Notes: generated by a model from the sequence alone, not told the origin. A DNA stretch of 64,000 nucleotides from Acinetobacter lanii (GCF_011578285.1 NZ_CP049916.1:930001-994000), one strand, 5' to 3'; shown: positions 42,029 to 51,869, counted from the first letter of the stretch. Program-made: numbers and translations.

Positions 42029-42973
42029 GTGACTGATCAAGAGAGCAAAATGCAATATGGTGCAATGCAATTGCTCTCCATGTTTTTAAAAGAACGCAAA
42101 ATTCAGAATCAGTCTGAGCATACACTGGATGCCTATTTTCGAGATATATCAGGCTTTATTGAATTCTGCTATGACAAAAACTTAGAGCTTAATCAAGTTG
42201 AAGCTTCAGATCTACGCGAATACATTTCTTTTAAAGTTGAACGTGATCGCTTGAACGCGACCAGTGTGCAACGTCATCTGACCTCCATTCGTCAATTTAT
42301 GAAATGGGCGCAACAGGGCCACCATTTGTATATGAACCCTGTCGATGACTTTAAAGTAAAGCGCCAAGCTCGACCTTTACCCGGCATGATCGATATTGAA
42401 ACCGTCAACCAAATTTTGGATCAAAAAGCCCCTGAAAAACCTGCTGATCATCAGCGTTGGTTACGTGATAAAGCCATTTTAGAACTGCTTTACTCAAGTG
42501 GACTACGTTTGGCGGAAGTTCAAGGTCTACTGATACGAGACATTGATTTTAATCGGATGTTGCTTCGTATTACAGGTAAAGGCAATAAAACCCGCATTAT
42601 TCCCTTTGGTTCTAAGGCGAAAGACAGTTTGATTGAATGGCTCAAAGTGTATCGGATTTGGATGGGCGGTTTTACGGCAGACTCTCCAGTCTTTATTGCA
42701 GCTAAAGGGCAAGCCCTGTCCACGCGCCAAATAGAAAATCGAGTGAAAATCCAAGCGCAACGTGCCGGAGTGAGTGTGGATTTACATCCGCATTTATTGC
42801 GCCACTGTTTTGCCAGCCATATGTTGTCAAATAGTGGGGATTTAAGAGCAGTTCAGGAAATGCTGGGGCATAGTAGTTTGTCGACCACACAAATTTATAC
42901 GCAACTGGATTTTGATCGGCTTGCACAAGTCTATGATCAGGCCCATCCGAGGGCCAACAAGTCTAAACTGTGA
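42029..42973 (+). CDS. xerC: Tyrosine site-specific recombinase XerC
   Basis: Resolves chromosome dimers at the dif site together with XerD. The 314-residue protein has the N-terminal SAM-like core-binding domain (residues about 12-100) and the catalytic domain with Arg160 (SGLRLAEV), Lys184 (TGKGNKTR), His255 and Arg258 (LHPHLLRHCFASH), His281 (LGHSSLSTT) and nucleophile Tyr290 (IYTQLD). GTG start with GAGGAA eight bases before it. Gene position close to dapF agrees with XerC rather than XerD in gammaproteobacteria. It is separated from dapF by the ADP-ribosylglycohydrolase gene. Confidence 0.95.
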   Translation: MTDQESKMQYGAMQLLSMFLKERKIQNQSEHTLDAYFRDISGFIEFCYDKNLELNQVEASDLREYISFKVERDRLNATSVQRHLTSIRQFMKWAQQGHHLYMNPVDDFKVKRQARPLPGMIDIETVNQILDQKAPEKPADHQRWLRDKAILELLYSSGLRLAEVQGLLIRDIDFNRMLLRITGKGNKTRIIPFGSKAKDSLIEWLKVYRIWMGGFTADSPVFIAAKGQALSTRQIENRVKIQAQRAGVSVDLHPHLLRHCFASHMLSNSGDLRAVQEMLGHSSLSTTQIYTQLDFDRLAQVYDQAHPRANKSKL

Positions 42974-43177
42974 TTAACTGCATGTTTTTGAATCATAATG
43001 CAGAAATTTAAATATTCATTGCAACATTTACACTAAAAAAAGACGCATCTGATAATTGTTTTTCATGAGAGCCTATTGTATATGTTTTAGACAGGTGTTG
43101 AAGCCATAGAAGCTTGCTGCACTGTTTTATTGAATATTTTGCTTTTCACATGAATTACATCAATTAGGCATTAAAAA

Positions 43178-43549
43178 ATGATTCCGGACATTCAAGAAAA
43201 ATATGAAAAATTAAGCCAAGCGCAAAAGGATATCTTTGCAGGCTATGGCTTACGTCAGGTTAAACATTTTGTAGAAATTAGCTTACCTAAAATTGAAGCG
43301 GTTTTGCCTCAAGGGGCGTATGTACAAGGGATCAATAACGAAGGCAAAGTCCAAGCCATTAACCCAATCCATAAAAAAACGTATTTATGGATCTCAGATT
43401 TGCAGTGGCAAGAGCGTCCGATTGAAACTGAAAATATTGATTTAAAAGAAGATGCCATCGCCGTATGGCAAATTTTCGATCTACAACAATATGAGTTGAT
43501 CGATCTGAGTCATGTACACCGTGACTTTTTAGAAACTCAGCATGTTTGA
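43178..43549 (+). CDS. Unknown small cytosolic protein after xerC
   Basis: A 123-residue protein that I do not recognise. Sequence pattern: an N-terminal helix (IQEKYEKLSQAQKDIFAGYGL), a central beta-rich segment (AYVQGINNEGKVQAINPIHKKTYLWISDLQW) and an acidic end (LIDLSHVHRDFLE). No cysteine, signal or membrane helix. The stop codon falls inside the loop of its own terminator hairpin, so ribosome release and termination overlap. Start ATG has only a weak AGG upstream. Confidence 0.65.
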   Translation: MIPDIQEKYEKLSQAQKDIFAGYGLRQVKHFVEISLPKIEAVLPQGAYVQGINNEGKVQAINPIHKKTYLWISDLQWQERPIETENIDLKEDAIAVWQIFDLQQYELIDLSHVHRDFLETQHV

Positions 43550-43562
43550 TGCTGAGTTTTTT
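43533..43562. terminator. Terminator overlapping the stop codon of the small unknown gene
   Basis: AAACTCAGCAT / ATGCTGAGTTT stem with the TGA stop within the loop, then T-run. It can also end the convergent regulator gene. Confidence 0.85.
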
Positions 43563-43583
43563 ATTTCCTGATAAAAATTAATG

Positions 43584-44078
43584 TTAAACACTGTCTAAGG
43601 GCAGTTGAAAACTCTGTTTAATAATTTGACTGGGTAAATCTGTTTTGACACTGGTAATGCCATTTTTCTTAGTCAAATGTGCCGACTGAAATTTTCGGTA
43701 ACTTTCCAAATCTGCCACCACAACTTTCAGCATCGCATCACATTCCCCCAAAATGATATAGCACTCCATTACTTGGGGCAGTTCTTTCATTGCCTCAATA
43801 AAGGTATCAATGGTTTCAGCATCTTGTCCCACCAACCAAATACGTGAAAACAAAATCAACTGTAAGCCAATCTTTTGGGGATCAACCACGGTGGTGTAAT
43901 TTTGTATCACACCGGCTTCCTCCAACAGTTTAACGCGTCTTAAACAAGAGGAAGGCGAGAGTCCAATTTCACGGGCTAAGTCGTTATTTTGAATACGACC
44001 GTTTTTTTGTAGCTCGAAAATGATACTTTTGTCGGTTCGATCTAACTTTACTGAAATAGATTTAGATAATATTTTCAT
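43584..44078 (-). CDS. Lrp/AsnC-family transcriptional regulator
   Basis: A 164-residue regulator with the N-terminal winged helix-turn-helix (residues about 12-70, LDRTDKSIIFELQKNGRIQ, LAREIGLSPSSCLRRVKLLEEAGVI) and a C-terminal RAM ligand-binding domain (from about 75; MECYIILGECDAMLKVVVADL). Lrp-family proteins sense amino acids and act locally. It is divergent from a LysE exporter gene, a classic regulator/target pair. Candidate binding sites lie in the 115-bp gap between them. Confidence 0.95.
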   Translation of the reverse strand: MKILSKSISVKLDRTDKSIIFELQKNGRIQNNDLAREIGLSPSSCLRRVKLLEEAGVIQNYTTVVDPQKIGLQLILFSRIWLVGQDAETIDTFIEAMKELPQVMECYIILGECDAMLKVVVADLESYRKFQSAHLTKKNGITSVKTDLPSQIIKQSFQLPLDSV

Positions 44079-44193
44079 AAATTAGAATTTAATTCGAAAA
44101 ATAATACCAATTATAGAATATTTTGAAAGCCTATTTTATGTTTTTTCGCAGATACTCATGTCTCATTTTCGAGTGTTAATGAGGATAAAGAAA
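44079..44193. promoter_or_regulatory. Divergent promoter gap with Lrp-like operators
   Basis: The 115-bp gap has the symmetric GAATTTAATTC (44085-44095) and TAGAATATTTTGAAA (44114-44128), which matches the Lrp consensus YAGHAWATTWTDCTR at 13 of 15 positions. It probably lets the regulator control the LysE gene and itself. The E. coli consensus may not hold for this family member. Confidence 0.55.
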
Positions 44194-44799
44194 ATGTCTG
44201 TTTACCTGCTTTTTGCCTTAACTGTCATACCTTTAATTTTTACACCTGGACCAGATATGTTGTTTATCTTGTCTCAAGTGATGGGCAAAGATGCAAAATC
44301 AGGCATGATGGCAACACTCGGCGTGTGTTCAGGCTATTTGGTGCATTCGATCTTGGTGGCACTCGGTATCGCGGCGATTATTGTCTCTTTTCCGCTGTTG
44401 TTTGAAACCATTCGCTGGTTGGGGATTGCTTATTTACTGTATTTAGCAGCATCACTGTTAAAGTCTGTTTTTCAAAATAAAAGCATTGTGATTGAGAAAA
44501 AACAGGCATCCAATCCGATTAAAAAAGGGTTTTTTACGGCTCTGCTGAATCCAAAAGGCATGTTGATCTACTTTGCGATTCTGCCGCAGTTCATGACACA
44601 ATCCGGCAATACCGTATTACAAGGGTTGATTCTGTCGTGTATCTTTATTGGTCTGATTTTTGTAGTCTACTGCGCCTTGAGTGTGGTTTTTGCCAAAATT
44701 AGCCAAAAAGCTAAAATTGATGAGCGTAAACAAAAATGGATTGATGGGGGTTCGGGTGTATTGCTCACTTTGGCTGCGACATGGTTAATTGCCCATTAA
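44194..44799 (+). CDS. LysE/RhtB-family amino-acid exporter
   Basis: A 201-residue inner-membrane exporter with six hydrophobic segments. The N-terminus MSVYLLFALTVIPLIFTPGPDMLFIL carries the family TPGP motif, and FFTALLNPKGMLIYFAILPQF is the second signature. The frame opens twelve codons upstream, but GAGGATAAAGAAA precedes the ATG chosen, which also restores the usual start. The substrate cannot be told; threonine, homoserine, lysine or leucine exporters all share this fold. The divergent Lrp-type gene is its likely regulator. Confidence 0.93.
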   Translation: MSVYLLFALTVIPLIFTPGPDMLFILSQVMGKDAKSGMMATLGVCSGYLVHSILVALGIAAIIVSFPLLFETIRWLGIAYLLYLAASLLKSVFQNKSIVIEKKQASNPIKKGFFTALLNPKGMLIYFAILPQFMTQSGNTVLQGLILSCIFIGLIFVVYCALSVVFAKISQKAKIDERKQKWIDGGSGVLLTLAATWLIAH

Positions 44800-44834
44800 T
44801 TTGATAATTAATCGATGTATTCGAGCTAAATCTG

Positions 44835-44862
44835 AAAGCGTATTGCATGTAATACGCTTTTT
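44835..44862 (+). terminator. Terminator after the LysE-family gene
   Basis: AAAGCGTATT / AATACGCTTT stem, 5-base loop and T-run. Confidence 0.88.
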
Positions 44863-45165
44863 AAATAGGCTTTAAGTGTGACGATTGTTTACGCATTTAT
44901 GTTGCTCCATCTACAAATGAGATTGGATCTGCTGTTGATTGAACTTAAATGCCAATCAAAAGCACTCAATCTATCTTAAATGACACCGATTGAAATCTAA
45001 GCAAGGCTTTAATTGAGGCTAAATTGTTATCAACTTTTTAAATATGACAATGCTTAAATCAAAACTTTTGATGATGTTAATCAAATAAAAAAATAATAAA
45101 AATCAATGCTTAATTAAATTTACTTTATTCATGACATTCCCTGAATTTATAAACATAATTTTTTT

Positions 45166-45182
45166 TTGAACGCACCGTTCAA
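45166..45182. promoter_or_regulatory. Operator-like palindrome upstream of etfB
   Basis: TTGAACG-CAC-CGTTCAA is a perfect 7-3-7 dyad about 150 bp before the etfB start codon. Symmetric GAAC/GTTC arms of this size are typical of TetR-type repressors of fatty-acid and acyl-CoA genes. The regulator is not identified. Confidence 0.5.
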
Positions 45183-45333
45183 CGAAATTTACGCTTTTTT
45201 ACAGCTCTTTTGCCAATTGTGACTTGACCCAAATGCCAATCACATTGCAAGATAGGACACCTAAAAATTTTTAAATGAAGCGTTATGATGATGCTTCTTA
45301 ACATTTACTTTTGTTATAACAGCCGAGGATTAC

Positions 45334-46086
45334 ATGAAGGCTCTTGTTGCTGTAAAACGTGTGGTTGATGCCAACGTTAAAGTTCGCGTTAAACCGGACA
45401 ATAGTGGGGTTGACCTTACTAACGTTAAAATGTCGATCAACCCATTTGACGAAATCGCAGTGGAAGAAGCGGTTCGTTTAAAAGAAAAAGGGACTGTTAC
45501 TGAAATCGTTGTTGTTTCTATTGGTCCTAAAGAAGCACAAGAACAAATTCGTTCTGCGATGGCGCTTGGTGCTGACCGCGGTATCTTGGTTGAAGCTGAT
45601 GACAGCCAACTGGGTGCTTTGGAAGTGGCTAAGATCCTAAAAGGCATCGTAGAACAAGAAAAACCAGAACTTATCCTTCTGGGTAAACAGGCAATTGATG
45701 ACGACTCAAATCAAGTTGGTCAAATGCTAGGTGCATTGCTTGGCGCAGGTCAAGGTACATTTGCTTCAGTGGTTAAAGTTGAAGGCACAACAGTTCAAGT
45801 AACACGTGAAGTGGACGGTGGTCTACAAACTGTTGAGTTGAACACGCCTGCGATCATTACAACCGATTTGCGTTTGAATGAACCACGTTATGCTGCGCTT
45901 CCAAACATTATGAAAGCACGTAAAAAACCATTGGATACCAAAACTCCAGCGGACTTTGGCGTGACGTCTACAACAAAACTTAAAACAGTGAAAGTTGAGC
46001 CACCAGCAGATCGTAAAGCTGGCGTTCAAGTGAAATCTGTAGATGAGCTTGTTGAAAAACTTAAAAATGAAGCGAAAGTGATCTAA
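45334..46086 (+). CDS. etfB: Electron transfer flavoprotein beta subunit
   Basis: Binds AMP and pairs with EtfA to shuttle electrons from acyl-CoA dehydrogenases to ETF-ubiquinone oxidoreductase. The 250-residue protein has [62 protein letters not shown] and [26 protein letters not shown], all family hallmarks. The ATG is preceded by a GAGGATTAC stretch. It starts an etfB-etfA operon (18-bp gap). The upstream region holds an operator-like dyad. Confidence 0.97.
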   Translation: MKALVAVKRVVDANVKVRVKPDNSGVDLTNVKMSINPFDEIAVEEAVRLKEKGTVTEIVVVSIGPKEAQEQIRSAMALGADRGILVEADDSQLGALEVAKILKGIVEQEKPELILLGKQAIDDDSNQVGQMLGALLGAGQGTFASVVKVEGTTVQVTREVDGGLQTVELNTPAIITTDLRLNEPRYAALPNIMKARKKPLDTKTPADFGVTSTTKLKTVKVEPPADRKAGVQVKSVDELVEKLKNEAKVI

Positions 46087-46104
46087 TACAGAAGGATAAA
46101 AATC

Positions 46105-47037
46105 ATGAGTATTTTAGTTATCGCTGAGCACGACAATAAAGCACTAAACGGTGCAACTTTAAACGTTGTTGCTGCAGCACAAAAAATCGGTGGTGATATC
46201 ACTGTATTGGTTGCGGGTTCAGGCGCGCAAGCGGTTGCTGATGAAGCAGCGAAAGTTGCGGGTGTAAGTAAAGTTTTACTTGCTGACAATGCAGCGTATG
46301 CAAATCAATTGGCTGAAAACGTAGCTGCTCTTGTTGCAGATTTGGGCAAAGGCTATTCACATATCCTTGCTGCGTCTACAACTTCAGGTAAAAACGTGTT
46401 GCCACGTGCTGCTGCGCTTCTTGATGCAAGCATGATTACGGACATCGTTGCGGTTGAAGGTGCTAAAACGTTCAAGCGTCCAATCTATGCAGGTAATGCG
46501 ATTGCAACTGTAGAATCTGCAGAAGATATCGTGCTTGCAACTGTTCGTGGTACTGCATTTGATGCTGTAGCAGCTGAAGGTGGTTCTGCTGCGGTTGAAG
46601 CGGTTGCTGATGTTAAAGATGCGGGTATTTCTAAGTTTATTTCTGAAGAAATCGTGAAATCTGAACGTCCAGAATTAACTGCTGCTCGTATCGTGGTTTC
46701 AGGTGGTCGTGGTGTAGGTTCAGGTGAAAACTATCATACTGTACTTGATCCATTGGCAGACAAATTGGGTGCAGCGCAAGGTGCATCACGTGCTGCGGTT
46801 GATGCTGGCTTCGTTCCAAACGACATGCAAGTGGGTCAAACAGGTAAAATCGTTGCACCTGATTTGTACATCGCTGTGGGTATCTCAGGTGCGATTCAGC
46901 ATTTGGCAGGTATGAAGGATTCTAAAGTGATCGTTGCGATCAACAAAGATGAAGAAGCACCAATCAATGCAGTTGCTGACTACTGGTTAGTGGGTGATTT
47001 GAATACAGTTGTTCCTGAATTGGTTTCTAAACTTTAA
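46105..47037 (+). CDS. etfA: Electron transfer flavoprotein alpha subunit
   Basis: FAD-binding partner of EtfB. The 310-residue protein starts MSILVIAEHDNKALNG; the C-terminal FAD domain has VVSGGRGVGSGENYHTV, GASRAAVDAGFVPNDMQVGQTGKIVAPDLYIAVG and GISGAIQHLAGMKDSKVIVAINKD, followed by DYWLVGDLNTVVPEL. This is the housekeeping group 1 EtfA used in beta-oxidation. It follows etfB by 18 bp and ends before a terminator. The EtfD-type oxidoreductase is not in this window. Confidence 0.98.
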   Translation: MSILVIAEHDNKALNGATLNVVAAAQKIGGDITVLVAGSGAQAVADEAAKVAGVSKVLLADNAAYANQLAENVAALVADLGKGYSHILAASTTSGKNVLPRAAALLDASMITDIVAVEGAKTFKRPIYAGNAIATVESAEDIVLATVRGTAFDAVAAEGGSAAVEAVADVKDAGISKFISEEIVKSERPELTAARIVVSGGRGVGSGENYHTVLDPLADKLGAAQGASRAAVDAGFVPNDMQVGQTGKIVAPDLYIAVGISGAIQHLAGMKDSKVIVAINKDEEAPINAVADYWLVGDLNTVVPELVSKL

Positions 47038-47051
47038 TTTAAGAATAACCT

Positions 47052-47084
47052 AAAAGAGCCTCTGATTTGATCAGGGGCTTTTTT
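47052..47084 (+). terminator. Terminator after etfA
   Basis: AGCCTCTGA / TCAGGGGCT stem (one wobble) with T-run. Confidence 0.85.
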
Positions 47085-47342
47085 ATGTCTGCATTTTCAT
47101 CGTTGGTTAAGTCTTGTGCAAATGAGATTTGCATAACTGAATATAATGGGAGGGGTTTTAAGCCAGCATGACAAAAAAATGTCATTGATAACTTTGGTTA
47201 ATATTATAAACATAGGTATAAAAGCGTGTTTAAGGGGCTGATTTGCAACGCTGTATCTCAAATTTGAGTTGAAATTGCGCTTATGTGTAGGCTTTTGCTT
47301 GTGATATTATTTGCCACTCTTTCTTAATATGACTCATGATCG

Positions 47343-47984
47343 TTGAGTGAGTTTGGAGCTGTTGGTTTGGTATTTGACACTCGGCTGTCTTGGCCTATTT
47401 TTGTCATCTATATTTTGTGTTGTATTTTTACTTTTCTAGATGCGTATCACCTCTTGGTTATCGGTGAGGGGACAGTGCGCTATGTGGAAGATATACAAGC
47501 TTGGATGCTCTTTGTTTTCGCAGTATTTACCTATTGTTATATGCAACCTCTCAAGCTGGCTAAAAGTGAAAAATACTTTTGGTTGTGGGCAGTATGCTGG
47601 TGGTTAGTGTTATTTGGGCGCAGTACCAGTTGGGGGCGTGATTATTTCCCAGAAGTGCCTAAAGTCTATTTTAGAGCGATTTCAGTGGTGTTGATTGGTT
47701 CAGTGGTCTTTCCATTGTTCAGTACGCAGTTGCGTCAGGAAATCGCAGGTAAGTTCAAATCGGTGAGTGTTTCGATTTGGGCGCTGATGATGGTGATTTT
47801 AGGTTTTATGATCTCAGATGCGATTGAGCATGAACGCATGTTGGGTGCTTTGTTTTTGCATAATCATGCCAATAAAGATTTTATGGAAGAGCTTTTTGAG
47901 TTTCCACTGATTGTTGGCTTATTTGTGATTGCCTATGATGTGATGAAAATGGATAAAGTGAAGTTTGATTTTTTACGACGCTAA
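47343..47984 (+). CDS. Unknown polytopic membrane protein
   Basis: A protein of about 205-213 residues with five or six hydrophobic helices (WPIFVIYILCCIFTFLDAYHLL, WMLFVFAVFTYCYM, ISVVLIGSVVFPLF, IWALMMVILGFMIS, FPLIVGLFVIAYDVM) and a conserved-looking loop with WWLVLFGRSTSWGRDYFPE. Two charged stretches (DAIEHERMLG, NKDFMEELFEF) suggest membrane-interface polar sites, but no family is assigned. No in-frame ATG exists near the start: the frame opens at TTG 47343, or a TTG at 47367 with TGGAG seven bases upstream. The start is uncertain. It follows etfA with a 305-bp gap and its own terminator. Confidence 0.7.
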   Translation: MSEFGAVGLVFDTRLSWPIFVIYILCCIFTFLDAYHLLVIGEGTVRYVEDIQAWMLFVFAVFTYCYMQPLKLAKSEKYFWLWAVCWWLVLFGRSTSWGRDYFPEVPKVYFRAISVVLIGSVVFPLFSTQLRQEIAGKFKSVSVSIWALMMVILGFMISDAIEHERMLGALFLHNHANKDFMEELFEFPLIVGLFVIAYDVMKMDKVKFDFLRR

Positions 47985-48001
47985 GCTATGGCTTTGATTT
48001 T

Positions 48002-48028
48002 AAACCTCCTTTTTTAGGAGGTTTTTTT
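48002..48028 (+). terminator. Terminator after the unknown membrane protein
   Basis: ACCTCCT / AGGAGGT stem with T-run. Confidence 0.88.
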
Positions 48029-48174
48029 GTTTTAAAGCACTTAAATTTTGACATAGAAAAGCAGATGTAATTCGTCGTATTTTGACTATAGAAATTGTTT
48101 AAAAAACCAACCTTAAATTTAAGAAAATTAACAAGATTAAGCACCGAGATAAGACACAAAATACAGAGTTTTTA

Positions 48175-48183
48175 TGCTATAAT
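48175..48183 (+). promoter_or_regulatory. Probable gyrA promoter, extended -10
   Basis: TGCTATAAT is a perfect extended -10 element (TGnTATAAT), about 110 bp before the gyrA ATG. No good -35 is seen, as allowed for extended -10 promoters. Confidence 0.6.
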
Positions 48184-48293
48184 TTCTAACTAAATTTTAG
48201 ATTTTAATCCTTCAATTTTGGGTTAATTTTTTGCAAGATTGATTATATAAAACGAGCAGTCCACTCCAGCGCTGTTCGTAATAAGGAGTATGC

Positions 48294-51284
48294 ATGAGCG
48301 TATCGGAAATTAGACCGATTGCCATTGAGGATGAACTTAAAAGCTCATATCTCGACTATGCTATGAGTGTGATTGTATCTCGTGCATTACCAGACGTTAG
48401 AGATGGTCTAAAGCCTGTTCATCGTCGTGTGCTTTTCGCCATGCACGAACTAGGCAACGACTATAACAAAGCATATAAAAAATCTGCACGTGTGGTCGGT
48501 GACGTCATCGGTAAATATCACCCGCATGGTGACTCAGCAGTTTATGAAACCATCGTTCGTATGGCGCAAGAATTTAGCTTGCGTTATCAGTTGGTTGATG
48601 GTCAAGGTAACTTTGGTTCAGTCGATGGTGACAGCGCAGCGGCAATGCGTTATACCGAAGTTCGTATGCGTAAATTGACCCATGAACTTTTGGCGGATCT
48701 TGAAAAAGACACCGTAGAGTGGGAAGACAACTACGACGGTTCTGAACGTATTCCTCAAGTGATGCCGACACGTGTTCCTAACCTCTTAGTGAATGGTGTT
48801 ACCGGTATCGCAGTGGGTATGGCAACCAACATGGCACCGCATAACATGACGGAAGTTGTGAATGCCTGCCTTGCTTATGCCAATAATCCAAATATCAGCA
48901 TTGAAGGTTTGATGGAGCATATCTCTGGTCCAGATTTCCCGACGGGCGGTATTATTTATGGTAAATCAGGCATTGTAGATGCGTACCGTACCGGTAAAGG
49001 TCGTCTGCATATCCGTGGTAAATATCATTTTGAAGAAGATCCGAAAAATGGTCGTACCACGATCGTTTTCACTGAAATTCCATATCAAGTCAATAAAGCG
49101 AAAACCATTGAGCGTATTGCTGAATTGGTAAAAGAGAAAAAACTTGAGGGAATTTCGGAGCTTCGTGACGAATCCGATAAAGAAGGGATGCGTATTGCGA
49201 TTGATTTGAAGCGTGGTGAAAACGCTGAAGTGATCGTAAACAACTTGTTCCAAAACACGCAACTTGAGAACTCTTTCAGCATTAACATGGTTTGCCTAGA
49301 CAATGGTCAGCCGAAGTTAATGAACTTAAAAGACATCATTGCGGCGTTTATTCGTCATCGTCAAGAAGTGGTGACCCGTCGTACCATGTTTGAGTTACGC
49401 AAAGCGCGTGAACGTGGTCATATCTTAGAAGGTTTGACGGTTGCTTTAGCCAATATTGATCGCATTATTGAAACCATTAAAACCTCTGCAAATCCAAGTG
49501 AGGCGCGTGAGCGTTTACAAGCGGGCGAGTGGAATGCGGGTGGCGTGGTCGCTTTGCTTGAGAAAGCAGGCTCAGTATCTGTACGTCCTGAGGTGATTGA
49601 AGGTGAAGATCTGGCGAAACCATTTGGTTTTGATGGCAGTATCTACCGTCTTTCTCCAACGCAAGTGGGCGCGATTCTAGAATTACGTTTACACCGTTTA
49701 ACTGGTCTTGAGCAAGACAAGTTACATGCAGAATATTCTGATATTTTGGCGCAAATTGCTGAATATACAGCTATTTTGAATGATTTTAATTTGTTGATGG
49801 ATGTGATTCGTGAAGAATTGGCATTGATCCTTCAACAATATGGCGATGCACGTAAAACGTCAATTGTTGAATCACGTATCGACTTCTCGCGTGAAGATTT
49901 GATTCCTGAAGAGCAAATGGTATTAACCGTTTCAAAAACAGGCTATGCAAAAACTCAACCACTGTCTGATTATGCTGCTCAGCGTCGTGGCGGTCGTGGT
50001 AAATCTGCGACGTCGATGAAAGAAGATGATTACATCCAACATCTGATCGTGACTTCGAATCACGCAACAGTACTGTGTTTTACTAATGTGGGTAAAGTGT
50101 ATCGTCTGAAAGTCTATGAAGTGCCACAAGCGTCACGTGGCTCGAAAGGCCGCCCGATGGTGAACTTATTGCCGTTGGAAGAGAATGAAACCATTACAGC
50201 GATTCTGCCTGTCGTGGATGCGCCGAAGAAATTTAAAGAACGCTTGGTGGATTTCAAAGCATTTGTGAAAGCCAATGCTGCGAAATTGCAAGAAAATCAA
50301 GTGATCAATGGTCATTTTGATGCACTTCAAACAGCACTTGCTGAGCTTGAAGATGGTGCGGATGATATTTCTGAAGCATTACGTGTTCAGTTAAAACAAT
50401 TGGGCATTGAGCTATCTGCAAGCGATTTAGATGATGAAATCATCTACGATTTTGCACAACAAGCGGAAGCGGTACGTAAAAACTTCTACGTGTTCATGGC
50501 CACTGCATCGGGCACGATTAAACGTGTTGAACTTGAGCAATTCTCGAATGTTCGTTCGAACGGTTTACGTGCGATTGATCTGAAAGAAGAAGACACCTTA
50601 ATTGGTGTTGCGATTACCGATGGCGAACAGCAAATCATGTTGTTCTCGAATGAAGGTAAAGCGATTCGTTTTGCTGAAACTGACGTTCGTGCGATGGGTC
50701 GTTCAGCCAAAGGTGTTCGTGGTATGCGTGTCACTTTCGCTGCTGCAACGTCTGAAGAAGATATAGATTCTGAGGTAGATTCGGATGATGAAGATACGTC
50801 AGACAGCAATGTGATGAGCCGTATCGTATCGCTTGTGGTTGTACCAGAAGAAGGTGAAGTGCTGTGTGCATGTGCCAACGGTTATGGTAAACGTACACCA
50901 GTGGGCGACTTCCCAACCAAGAAACGTGGCGGTAAGGGGGTGATTGCGATCAAAACCTCTGAACGTAACGGTGAGCTTGTGGGCGCAGTCTCGATTGATG
51001 CAACCAAAGAGCTGATGTTGATTTCTGATGGTGGTACTTTGGTTCGTACCCGTGCCTCTGAAGTGGCAACCACAGGTCGTAATGCGCAAGGTGTTCGTCT
51101 GATCCGTTTAGGGAATGAAGAAATCCTTGTGGGTGTGGTTTCAGTTGAAGCTGTCGAAGAAGATGAGTTTATCGAAACGACTGAAGGCGAAGCATTGGTT
51201 GATGCTGAAACGTTGGTAGATGATGAAACGATCATTGATCAAGTTGAAAATGAATCGGATTTAAATGAATCTGAAGATGAATAA
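48294..51284 (+). CDS. gyrA: DNA gyrase subunit A with an enlarged C-terminal domain
   Basis: Subunit of DNA gyrase that introduces negative supercoils. The 996-residue protein is longer than E. coli GyrA (875) and, as I recall, longer than A. baumannii GyrA (904). The breakage-reunion domain has the catalytic Tyr120 in AMRYTEVRM and a quinolone-resistance region with Ser81 and Glu85 ([15 protein letters not shown]), the wild-type, quinolone-susceptible residues for Acinetobacter. The C-terminal beta-pinwheel has the GyrA-box QRRGGRGKS and later blades, but is interrupted at about residues 641-729 by a charged helical insert ([19 protein letters not shown]) and at about 820-840 by an acidic loop. 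The tail is strongly acidic. Start ATG with AAGGAG six bases upstream. Confidence 0.98.
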   Translation: MSVSEIRPIAIEDELKSSYLDYAMSVIVSRALPDVRDGLKPVHRRVLFAMHELGNDYNKAYKKSARVVGDVIGKYHPHGDSAVYETIVRMAQEFSLRYQLVDGQGNFGSVDGDSAAAMRYTEVRMRKLTHELLADLEKDTVEWEDNYDGSERIPQVMPTRVPNLLVNGVTGIAVGMATNMAPHNMTEVVNACLAYANNPNISIEGLMEHISGPDFPTGGIIYGKSGIVDAYRTGKGRLHIRGKYHFEEDPKNGRTTIVFTEIPYQVNKAKTIERIAELVKEKKLEGISELRDESDKEGMRIAIDLKRGENAEVIVNNLFQNTQLENSFSINMVCLDNGQPKLMNLKDIIAAFIRHRQEVVTRRTMFELRKARERGHILEGLTVALANIDRIIETIKTSANPSEARERLQAGEWNAGGVVALLEKAGSVSVRPEVIEGEDLAKPFGFDGSIYRLSPTQVGAILELRLHRLTGLEQDKLHAEYSDILAQIAEYTAILNDFNLLMDVIREELALILQQYGDARKTSIVESRIDFSREDLIPEEQMVLTVSKTGYAKTQPLSDYAAQRRGGRGKSATSMKEDDYIQHLIVTSNHATVLCFTNVGKVYRLKVYEVPQASRGSKGRPMVNLLPLEENETITAILPVVDAPKKFKERLVDFKAFVKANAAKLQENQVINGHFDALQTALAELEDGADDISEALRVQLKQLGIELSASDLDDEIIYDFAQQAEAVRKNFYVFMATASGTIKRVELEQFSNVRSNGLRAIDLKEEDTLIGVAITDGEQQIMLFSNEGKAIRFAETDVRAMGRSAKGVRGMRVTFAAATSEEDIDSEVDSDDEDTSDSNVMSRIVSLVVVPEEGEVLCACANGYGKRTPVGDFPTKKRGGKGVIAIKTSERNGELVGAVSIDATKELMLISDGGTLVRTRASEVATTGRNAQGVRLIRLGNEEILVGVVSVEAVEEDEFIETTEGEALVDAETLVDDETIIDQVENESDLNESEDE

Positions 51285-51296
51285 ATTTGATTGAAT

Positions 51297-51325
51297 AAAA
51301 AAGGACGCTTCGGCGTCCTTTTTCT
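51297..51325 (+). terminator. Terminator after gyrA
   Basis: GGACGC-TTCG-GCGTCC hairpin with A-run and T-run. The inverted form of the same sequence recurs at 51870-51897. Confidence 0.93.
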
Positions 51326-51388
51326 TTTATAATAGGATAATAAAATGAAATGATAATTTCACAACCATTCATAATAATAAGAGCTAGT

Positions 51389-51862
51389 ATGTCGAACTTT
51401 AAATATATTTTAAAAATCTCTGTGATGAGTTTATCCACGTTTTTTGTTGCTGCATGTGAAAAACCAATTTACTTTGAATTAAATAAAGGAGAGGTGCGTG
51501 AATCAAATAAACCTTATAACTTAACCGATATACAAGTGAGTAATGCTGAAGCACTTTATATTGCGATCAGAGATAAAGATAAAAATAAGATACAAAGCTT
51601 AACTGGTGAAACTCTATTTAACGAGCTTGAGGAAGATCCTGCATTATTGGACGAAATATCAAGTTATATTCCATATTACGAAAAGTTAGTGTCAAAAAAA
51701 ATGATTGAACACACTGAAACGAAACATAGTAAATATGGGGATCTGATAGAAGCTACATTCAAATATGAATATGAAAAAAGAACAGTTTATTATTCTGTCG
51801 TTTTTATGAAAAATGATTCGAACAATAAAATTGTGGGAGGAAATCTAAAATTAGAAATGTAA
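51389..51862 (+). CDS. Small unknown lipoprotein
   Basis: A 157-residue lipoprotein: signal peptide, lipobox FFVAAC with Cys23, then EKPIYFELNKGEVRES. The mature domain has helix then strands (NAEALYIAIRDKDKNKIQSL, HSKYGDLIEATFKYEYEKRTVYYSVVF), which may be a SnoaL/NTF2-like fold. No family recognised. The gene is clearly AT-richer than its neighbours and uses AAA/TAT-type codons, unlike gyrA or gltP. The open frame begins 13 codons earlier, but the ATG at 51389 gives a standard signal peptide. The gene is flanked by inverted copies of one terminator, hinting that it may have been inserted. Confidence 0.75.
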   Translation: MSNFKYILKISVMSLSTFFVAACEKPIYFELNKGEVRESNKPYNLTDIQVSNAEALYIAIRDKDKNKIQSLTGETLFNELEEDPALLDEISSYIPYYEKLVSKKMIEHTETKHSKYGDLIEATFKYEYEKRTVYYSVVFMKNDSNNKIVGGNLKLEM

Positions 51863-51869
51863 AATCCAC

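Larger units (their letters stand above)
44800..45333. other. Long intergenic region upstream of etfBA
   Basis: A 534-bp region with the LysE-gene terminator (44835-44862) and a perfect 17-bp dyad (45166-45182). The rest is AT-rich, including a T-run of nine just left of the dyad. No coding frame is supported. Confidence 0.5.

Noticed and set aside
42029..42973. An integrase of a mobile element
   Set aside because: The tyrosine recombinase is XerC by sequence and by position near dapF; no attachment-site repeats or cargo genes adjoin it.
49477..50916. Several long reading frames antisense to gyrA
   Set aside because: They fall wholly inside gyrA, which is conserved in the plus frame; they reflect codon bias.
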